The notes under the pieces are model-generated. The model was not told the DNA's origin and made no database searches. It saw nothing but the letters and a program-made list of their open reading frames with translations. This document shows positions 55,741-64,000 of a stretch of 64,000 nt of DNA, one piece after another; positions within the stretch are counted from its first letter, which is position 1; every line of letters starts with the position of its first letter. This stretch comes from Phyllostachys edulis (lineage: Eukaryota > Streptophyta > Magnoliopsida > Poales > Poaceae), in assembly GCA_036346405.1 (NCBI GenBank), contig CM070563.1, forward strand, positions 32,911,298 through 32,975,297, in the 5' to 3' direction. The position numbers were made by a program, and so were the translations under genes.

Positions 55741-57631
55741 GACTACATCACTGCCGCCTGCCTTCCCAAGTCCGTGCGAGTGCCACTGCTGAACCTCCTC
55801 TGCCGATCTCTCCCATGGAGTGCTTCTTCAAATCGCCATCTCTCTCTCTCCTGATTCGTCCCTACCACCACCTCATAGCGTCGCTGGCTTGGGGACGGCA
55901 TCCACGCTGCGACCAAATCCCTCAAGATCTCCTTCGTCCTCCACGCCCACTCTACTTTAGCAGTCGCGCACCAGGATCCCGATGCCCAGGGTTTCGCCAC
56001 CATGATGCCATCGACCACTACCGACGAAACTTCGCCGCAGATGACCTCATCGGAGGTCCACCATCCTCTTGACTTCGTGTATTTTAATTTCTCTCTAGTT
56101 CTCCCTTGTATTGACCCATTCTTCATTTTTTTTCTCTCTAGGGTTTGGGCTCTGTGCGTCCTTGCGGTGTCGCCCTTGCTTCTTTGGAATCTTTCCATGT
56201 CGTTGGTCACTCCTCAACCGCAGACATTCTCTCCCAGCTCGGCTGGCATGGGTGCCAACCTCTACTACTCACCCGGCTTCATCGCCCTCAAGTAGGTAAT
56301 CCCGCCTCCCACACCACCACAAAGATAATTACTCCCTGCCCCCAAGTCTTACTATGTGCCTGCCTTTCTCTCTATTGAAATTTCTGTATGTGTTGTCAAG
56401 CAGTGCACTACATGGTCACTTTTGAAATATTCTTCACACTTTGGTGCTCCTATGATGTTGTGCAAGCCGTGTTTGAACTTGTACTCGTGGGATTGGGTGT
56501 GAGTGACTAGTGTGTTGATCTCTTTTTCTTTCTAGATGATCTCTAAATATTGGTACTCATCATGCTTATGTTATGGCTTGTGATCCCGTGATTTAGATGT
56601 GCGCACCAAAATTATGCTTGTGCTTATGCAATCCATCTACCAATCTCTATGGTACCAAATTATCCTAGAGATCGTGTTCAAGTCGTTGACTATACATGTG
56701 AAAATAGATGAATTGGTTAGATCAAAATATTTAACTTGCCTTAGCTGATTGTGTGAGGGTGTAACTTGTTCTTCTGCACTTGCATGTCAATGGTATGCAC
56801 CTTCAGGAATAGATCGGGGGCATAGCCTACTGCCTCCGCCACTGCAGAAATAGGGGCAATTACACGATGCCCCTTTGCTTGTTTGACACGACCTTCCCTG
56901 GTCCAGAAGGCAACCAACATTTCGAATTCCTTGATTTTCCTGATTCTGTAATGTTTGTCTTGATTCCATAATTCTTAATTTCTCCTACACTCACCGATTC
57001 TAAAATTTCTGATAGTTCAATGTGACAACATGTGCGTGCTTATGTAGTTTCATAACTCATATAAATGAGAGATGGATCTTCAGAATTTGTGCATTGCAAT
57101 GAGGAGAAATGTAAAGCAATGAGTTTACAGAAGGGTTAGAAGGGTTAAGAAATTTTGGCATTCCTTTTAAGGTGATGATACCACTCCAGCAAGTATATAC
57201 ACTTTTGCATTTTGGCATTCATTAATTAAAGCTTGCAATGAAACACTAACAGACCTGTTATCTAATTTAATCTAGTTTTGAGTTGATGCAATATTTCATT
57301 TAGCTCCCTATTTTGTACATTTATATTGGTACCATAATTTGAAATGTTATTCAAGAACTCTTGGTGAAGACAGTTTCTGAATTCATATTATTATTACCTC
57401 ACATGTATATGAATCATAGTCTCCACATCTCACATTTATCAGCATGCATAGATATGTAGCTACATCTGAATTTAGTTTCATATGAATTATTTTCTTGGAA
57501 CTTCAGGTACTTTTGAATTGCTGAAAGCTCTGTAAGTTTTTTTTTTATATTTTGTGGAGGTTGCAAATCTTTCTTAGAAACAGAAGGATGCACAATGTTC
57601 AGCACACAAACTCTTGGCCAGGTACCTTGCT
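55741..57631. other. Unassigned region, possible gene remnants
   Basis: 55741-56300 is coding-like in composition: an open plus frame (56002-56295) contains a pyrimidine tract and TCTCTCTAGGGTTTGG, which looks like a splice acceptor, and ends GANLYYSPGFIALK. I do not recognise it. A second short piece (about 56815-56950) has a plus-strand reading with LCLFDTTFPGPEGNQHFEF, also unrecognised. 56970-57631 is AT-rich with nothing seen. Confidence 0.35.
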
Positions 57632-58570
57632 TGTAATACCCCAAATATCAATTGGAGAAAATATTATTCGGGAGAGGGAAATTTATTCAATATCGATTAT
57701 AACAAAGTTTAGAGATGGAATTAAGTTCAAAATTCAGAATTTTAGAAGAGGAATGGGCCGCCAACCCATATTCGAGAGGAGTGGAGCCGGCCATAGTGGC
57801 CTAAGGCCCATGAGTGGGCTGGCAGCACATTAGAAGGCAAGGGAGGGGAGGGGACCAAACCCTAGCCACTCTTTGCTACAGTAGCCACCGCGCTATAGTA
57901 GCTTAGCTACAGTAGCCGCGTGCTACAGTGCTCCGCCTCCTGCTGCTCCTCCTCTCCCTGGCGCCACCCTCCCTGCTGCTGGCCATCGGGAAGAAGAAAG
58001 GAGAAGGGACTAGGAGAGGATCATCTTCTTGGAGGTTGATCATCGTCTTCTCGCGGGTCTACAAGGGTAACGAAGTGTCTTACCCACTATTTAGTTCAAT
58101 TCATTCTTGGTAGATGTCGTTTATTGATTCGTCGTTAGTGCTGTATTTAGAAACAGATTGCTGTTCTCTGTTGTATGTTGATTTTCGTTTAGATCAAGCC
58201 GAAATAGGATTTGTGATCTCTTAGAGAGTTGTAGGTTATTTCGTCAGGTTTCCATAGCCTTTGAGTTCACCTGAATCCGAGTTGTGGTTTGAGAGTTATG
58301 GCCTTTTGTTTACTGCTGTCCAGAACCTCGATTAATTCTCAGCAGTCACTTTGTTTAGCAAGTTGAATATTTTTAAGGTATGAATCAGGATTCCTCCCTA
58401 TTATGAAAATTTTAGTTTTTTTGTCTTAGCTTTCCATAGCCGCCAAGATCACCTAATTCCGACGTACGGATCAAAAGTTATGTTCGTTTCATTCTTGCTG
58501 TCCAGAATTCTGACGAGATTAATCTGTTGATTTGTCTTTTAAAATAAGTTTATGTTAGAGGCAAATTCAG
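57632..58570 (+). repeat. LTR fragment, 2.5-kb family (first 939 bp)
   Basis: It starts TGTAATACCCCAAATATC and follows the LTR at 58671 in layout (leader, CCAAACCCTAG, CTACAGTAGC motifs, GTTGTAG modules). It is cut at 58570 by a second LTR start of the same family. Confidence 0.78.
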
Positions 58571-58670
58571 TGTAATACCCCGAATATCAAATAGAGAGAA
58601 TATTATTCGAGAGAGGGAATTTATTCAATTTCGAATTTCTCCTAACAAAGAAAGTATCCAACAGCGGTTA
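58571..58670 (+). repeat. LTR fragment (first 100 bp)
   Basis: It starts TGTAATACCCCGAATATC, closest to the start at 57632, and is cut after 100 bp by another start (TGTAATATCCTG at 58671). Confidence 0.75.
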
Positions 58671-61192
58671 TGTAATATCCTGTTTAACATTAGAGAATTA
58701 ATTGAAATGAGAAAGATATTTAACAGGAATTAAAAAGAGAAATCAGATTTTTAGAGGAGAAATAATCTTGGGCCTTCGGCCCACGTTGTTTGGCCCAAGT
58801 GGGAAGTTGGTTTAAGAAAGGGGCAACCAAACCCTAGTCACTTTTACTGTAGCACGGGCACTGTAGCGCTGCCGCCACTGTAGCACGTTGCTACTGTAGC
58901 ACGCCCCTCCCCTCCGGTGCTTCTCCATTGTTGCCGGCCATAAGGAAGAGGAAGGAGAGGGAAGAAGAGAGGGGAGGAAGAAGAAGAAGGTGGGGGTGAT
59001 CTTCGCGAGGACTTCGCGAAGGTTTCAGCGGCATCTCGCGTCGTTCTTGTGGGTAAATTCATGATCCCAATTAGTTTTGATAGATAATTCGTATTCATTA
59101 GATGTTCTGAGATTTCTGTAGTAGATCGGTTGAATCTATCTTCTTGTTGACGCGCGGTTTTGGGTTAGATCTGAGCAGATTCAGGGATTAGTGTCTCCTG
59201 AAGATAGATGAGAATTTTCGTTATCTTTCCAGAAAGTTATAATTCATAATTTTTGGATAAACGGTTAATTAGTTATGAATTTCGCAAGACAGAGTGCTAA
59301 ATTAGTCTCAGGACTTGTGCAGCGAACATAGATCTATAAATTTGATATGGGAGACGGCCAAATTGGATCAGTTGGTCTGCTTGAGAGTTGTAGGTATTTT
59401 CATTATGATTCCATAAAGGTAAATTTCATAATTTTTGGATTTATAGATAAAAAGTTATGAATTTTAGAAGCTCAGGCTGTAATCTGCCTCTCTGTTGTGG
59501 ACAGAAGAGTTTTACTTGACTATTTACAACATTTGTTGCACAATAGAAATATTTGAGATAATTTTATTGAGATAGTTGGTTTCCTGTTGTTTCCAGAGAG
59601 TATTAGAACAATGTGTTTGGTTGAGCCAAACAAAAGTTATGAAATTCACAAGTTAGTAGTACCGGGGATGGCAGATCGGTTTTCGGGATTAAAAACAAAG
59701 ACTTAGATGAACTAGTTTGATCTTTTGGTCACCTGAGAAGTTGTAGCTAGGCTTGTGTAGGTTCTATGAAAATTGGATTCATGGATTTTGGAGTTTTGAC
59801 TCAAAAGTTAAGAATTTTTCCTTAACAGCTGTTCGTTTGGACAGATTTGAGAATTTGAGAGAGTTTTGATTAATTGTTGGGATTGCGTTTAGGGACACTT
59901 GTTCTCTTTCTGTTTCGCTGCATTGCTGTACACTTTTGTGCGGTATACTTAGTTATTTACGGTTGCCAGGTGGTGGTGAACAACGGGGCTAGAGCGTTCC
60001 ATCGTTGTCTTCCGTCTCATGGTTGAGGCAAGTACATTTGATTTGTCTTGCTTGCCTTTTTGTTCCACTTGGTTGATTAATAAGCATTGGGTAATTCCGG
60101 TATTACTTGTTTCCCTTCATGATTGATATACCATGTTTCTTCGATGATATGTTTCGTCAATGTATCCTTTCGCTCGCTTCGGTCATGTTTCACCTTCGGA
60201 GTGGGTAGTGAAGTCCCATCATTCCAACATGGGCAAGTACCTCAATGTTCCTATAATCATGAATTGAATGCATGTCGTTGATTTTGTATTTCTAAGAGCC
60301 ACGTTAATATTTAATTGTTCGTGTTCAATCCATTTGTGCTACCTCCATGAATAGAGAGCCTGTATTTTCAATGTTCATATGTCATACCATGCATCCATAA
60401 TACATGTTTCAATCCACGGGAGTGGATCAATAAATAAGACCCATCAATTCTAGTATGGGCACGTAAGACCCACCATTCCAATGTGGGCAGTTTGGGACAC
60501 CCGTACGAAACGTTCTTCGTACGGGGCTTGGGTCCCCGCATTTCGTTAAATACGGGCTTAGGTGAACACCGACGGGTGTGTCACCAAAAATACCGTATAT
60601 GCATGTGTGTAGTCCTTCATTTCATCCACATCATTCATTCCATTCATTCAAGTGTTCGCTTACGTGCTTATTTCATACACTTTAATGATGTTCACATGAT
60701 CATGGTTGTTATGTATTATTCATTTATCGTACTTTGCTTGAGTCTCGGACTCACTCTTGCTTTGTTTGTTGTTTTTTAGGTGATCTTTGAGGTTGGCTCC
60801 ATGGGGAGGAATAGACACACACTACCTTTTCACTTCACCTTAATCAAGTCCAAAGATTTCATTTTAGTTCAATTTAATCATTCATTATTGATGAACTCTA
60901 ATAATAAATGTTGGATGTGGCTGATAACTCTTCTCCATTAAGATTGGTTAAGAACTATGCGTGAACTTAGTTCATCCTTGATATAGTTGCTTGAGATCAG
61001 ATTATACTTCTGCGATGATTCTGATATTTGTTGATTTCACTATTGTCTTGATATTAATGATTGTTGGAACCTCCGGTATAGCTAACTATACAGGGGAGGT
61101 TCTGCCGAAATTTAGAATTTTATCGTCTGTTTTAGCTTTGTTAACATGTTAGTTTAGTAGCATTCCAGCCCTTGTAGGACTGGGGTGTTACA
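58671..61192 (+). repeat. 5' LTR, 2.5-kb family (2522 bp)
   Basis: TGTAATATCCTG to GGGGTGTTACA, followed by a primer site, so this is a 5' LTR of a plus-strand element. It matches the solo LTR at 23086-25614 in length and in the block with GTGAACACCGACGGGTGT (60562). Several degenerate modules (GTTGTAG..., AAAAGTTATGA) lie at 58225-59830, partly in the fragment upstream. Confidence 0.85.
58845..58903. repeat. ACTGTAGC motif cluster
   Basis: ACTGTAGC recurs four times in about 60 bp (CACTGTAGC, CTACTGTAGCACG and so on). The related LTR fragment has the inverse GCTACAGTAGC several times at 57876-57932. Function unknown. Possible protein-binding or structural repeat. Confidence 0.7.
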
Positions 61193-64000
61193 GTTGATAT
61201 CAGAGCGGGCTTTAGGTCCATGGTTAATAGAAATATATTAAAATGACACACTATGCACAGTAGGTGGGGTTTGGGTAATCCATTGCATCCGCATTTCTAG
61301 TGGTATGTTTCAACATGTTAAACTATTCTTGAATTGCTTCTGTACTATCATTTTTGTTGTTAATCTATGATCTGCTATGATCTTCTATATCTATAAATTT
61401 ATTCTATGATTACTATGAGATGACCTTATATTCATAATTGATTATATTGGTTATGCGTATTAGTAACGGACGTTGAGAAGTTGAGATCGTGGTTGTTGTC
61501 CTGGGTTTTGCCAGGCTACACCACCGTTCGTGGTATGGGAATAGAGAAGTACTTACCCTCATTCCATAGTTATGTGTTGGGCATGAGTTCTTTAATGAAG
61601 ATGTTGTCTTCCTTGAGCTTGTATTTTGTCTTCTGGTTGTAGTTTCTTGCCGTTGATGAACTTCCTTTGATTGGTGGTTTAATGAAGTGGGCAAGTTTCA
61701 ATTGGTCTCTATTTGTTCTTTGAAGCAAGTATTGTTCTTTCGACTAGTGTGATATTTTAGCTACTTGTGAATGTCGTTAGTTTGCAAGATTGATCTTTTC
61801 ATGGAAGTTCTGTTTTTATTCCCTGTTGGAAATCGTAACTCATTTATTCGCTTGGTATTTGGGCAATGGAAGGTTTCTTTTGCAAGTTCTTTATTATGTG
61901 GAAGCTTTGGCCTTGCGTATTTCTTTTGGATTAATTCGAAGATTGAAGTTTAGTACCTCTCTTCTATGAAAGAGTGTGATAAAACCCTTTATTGTCATGT
62001 TAAACTAAGAGGTTTTAATTAAATGAATTAATATGGTATGAGTTATCAGGTTGGGACATTAGCGTGGTGCAAACCAACGATTCTTAGCTAATATCTTTAG
62101 AGATGAAGTTGATTAATTTCAAGTTGTCCTGTAGTAATCTCTTGAACATTGTTGAATAAGAATTTGTCTATACATGTTTGAGACTCATGGAGTTAATTAC
62201 GGGTGTGTTAGGCTATTGCCTCGGTAACTATTAATCTTGACTCTGTCTTCTATTCAAATACATGATGATTTTGTACAAATGCTAGATTTGCCTGTTTTTG
62301 CCATGCTAAATTATTGTTATATGTATGGAGAAAAGGATGATGGTTGTTGTAGTGACTCACAAAATCTTGTCTTATAAATATTCCATTGTTGAAGATTAAA
62401 GATATTTCATTCTAATTTCTGAACAGAGATAGGACTATGAATGCTTCCATGATTAGATAATCATCAGTTGTTAGTATTAATTGTTAGAGTGCTATTAGTG
62501 TGTGCTTTACTAGCATTGAGTGTCAGTAAGGGTATATGAGCGAAATCTAATAAGTGATTTAACCTGGTGGGTTTTATGAGGTTGTCTTGTTCTAGAGTGA
62601 GCTTGTTAAAAAGAGGTTTGCTTCAGCTTTGTGGCTTTCGCACTAGATTTATTTCCTAGAATGAGTTGTTATTACAATCTTATATGGTGATGGAAATTCT
62701 ATAACATGATTTGTTGTGTTCCTTTTGGAATATTTATTGATGTGATGATAAGGTATAATGAATGTTATCAAGAATATATGTTATTGATGTTAATAAAGTG
62801 TTCAGTAATGTGAGGGTGATGTTGATTCTTTTATGGAGAATGAATTTTGATCGTCTTTTGTGATATCTCTTAAATGAAAATATTTCAAAAGTTGCACTCA
62901 TGATCTCTTGGTGTTCAATATTTTTGTGGTAGTTGAATTTTTGTCGAGTAAAGCATCATGTTGCAAAGCTCTATTGATTCTTGGGTGATTCAAGTGACTT
63001 GGTCTTGAAGGCTCGTTTGTTCCTATCGGTTAAAGTTTGATATTCCCTTCTTGTGAGGCTTGTGCCTCAATTGTGGTCCTCCCTTATGTATTCTGCGATC
63101 ATTGCCTAATCGATTTTTTTTCCTCGGTCCTGTGTTCGCTATAGTGGTGAATGTTTTTCTAGATGGTGAAAAACTGTTTTCATTTGCCTATTCGTTTCAC
63201 ATGGGTCTTCAAGTGTTTATTAATTGTTGTTGTGTGATCTTGGGTTGTGAGCTATTTGAGGAGCATTAGAGGATGAATTGATTTCGTGTATAATTCTTGG
63301 AAAGAATCTTAGTATACCCAATGGTTGTCTTTGGGTGAATCAATTGCATTGTTGCAACTATTAGAATCTATAGTGATTTGTGGACCAAGATTCTTTGTTC
63401 ATTTTGTGGTGTAGCGTAACGAGGAGAGATTAGCAAGGTAATCTAATCGTTAAAGCAATTTATGAGATAGTAGAGATTATGGGATTATTTGTCAGGTATG
63501 GCTTGGTCTCAATGAGTAACTCTCTTGGAGTTAGAATCTTTCAAAAGATAATTTGGTTAAGAGTATAATTGACCATTGACCTTATTGGTCGAGTATGGTT
63601 AGGTTGTGGGAGTTTTATTCATCGAATCTGATGATTTCCCTACCCTTTTACACCAGAAGTTCATTCTAGGGGTCCTGAAGGTTAAATTTTTGGGCTTCGC
63701 CTTTTATATGCTGGGGCTTTGGTCTCTCAGGGATTTTGTGTAGCGAAAGTATAATAAGGGTGGATTCCGGATTGTGGGATGATCTTTGATAGGACCCTTT
63801 TGATGTAGTACGTGAGAATACGTGATGTCAACCATGATTTGGTTATTATTAAAGGATTGAGGTGATATGATTGAATGTGAGATTTATTTTGAGATACTTT
63901 AGGAGTCATCCGTCAAAGTAATTCCGTCAGTAGAGGAGTTGGTAAGAATAAGTCTTGTGGAGTCAAGAGAGCCTTCGTTTAAGCGGGTGGTCGATGTATT
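61193..64000 (+). mobile_element. Internal region of the last LTR element, no coding capacity seen
   Basis: It follows the LTR and primer site and runs off the window. In 2.8 kb of AT-rich sequence the longest frames are below 100 codons and none shows gag, protease or RT motifs on either strand. It may be a large non-coding (LARD-like) derivative or a decayed element. The 3' LTR should lie to the right of the window. Confidence 0.6.
61195..61206 (+). other. Primer binding site
   Basis: TGATATCAGAGC two bases after the LTR end, one base off the initiator tRNA-Met primer site TGGTATCAGAGC. Confidence 0.82.

Noticed and set aside
61413..61694. 93-codon minus frame in the last internal region
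   Set aside because: Thr/Ser-rich with no retroelement motif; length is within chance for this region.

Overview
This is a stretch of plant nuclear DNA from a grass (Poaceae), most likely heterochromatic or intergenic. I see no intact host gene. The evidence is the dense nesting of several LTR-retrotransposon lineages, a CACTA element with CACTACTACA ends and ACCGTCTGTGATA subterminal repeats, a Helitron-like terminus, and a decayed cytochrome P450 fragment that resembles ferulate 5-hydroxylase (CYP84A). The genus cannot be fixed from sequence alone. All homology calls here were made by eye from motifs; no database search was run.

Layout. (1) 1-21102: a plus-strand Ty3/gypsy chromovirus with LTRs of about 4.3 kb and an internal region of only 1.85 kb carrying gag and no pol. 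Its 3' LTR is split at 4901 by a minus-strand relative (4902 to about 16937) that carries gag, protease, RT, RNase H, integrase and a chromodomain, all broken by frameshifts. (2) 21917-22319: a 403-bp Helitron-like element. (3) 22509-29208: a minus-strand solo LTR with target duplication CAGCA, containing a 2.5-kb solo LTR (23086-25614) and a CACTA element (26452-27980, target duplication ACA). (4) 29222 to about 36420: a plus-strand solo LTR, itself hit by a minus-strand solo LTR (33434-35911, target duplication ATAAC). (5) 36427-37393: tandem copies of a unit that spans an LTR end plus its flank. (6) 37491-38296: a hAT-type non-autonomous element. (7) 38832-41137: a Copia-type element that keeps only gag (TR-GAG), with target duplication TTAAT. 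(8) 42275 to about 55740: a minus-strand Tat-lineage gypsy element with integrase and an extra RNase H. Its pol is split by a 7.3-kb non-autonomous LTR element (46436-53765, target duplication AGCCC) built from minisatellites plus an inserted P450 fragment. (9) 57632-64000: three successive starts of a 2.5-kb LTR family, ending in an element whose internal region runs off the window.

How the parts relate. The target duplications give a clear order of insertion. Coding-competent lineages (the minus chromovirus, the Tat element) sit beside shorter derivatives that have lost pol (the plus chromovirus, the TR-GAG, the 7.3-kb element) and would need enzymes from elsewhere. The features most worth a second look are: the antisense P450 fragment inside the 7.3-kb element; a minisatellite core (GGAGGTCT..GAGCGGCT) shared by LTRs of two unrelated gypsy lineages; a 42-bp array that is open in three frames; and a tandem amplification that crosses an LTR-host junction.
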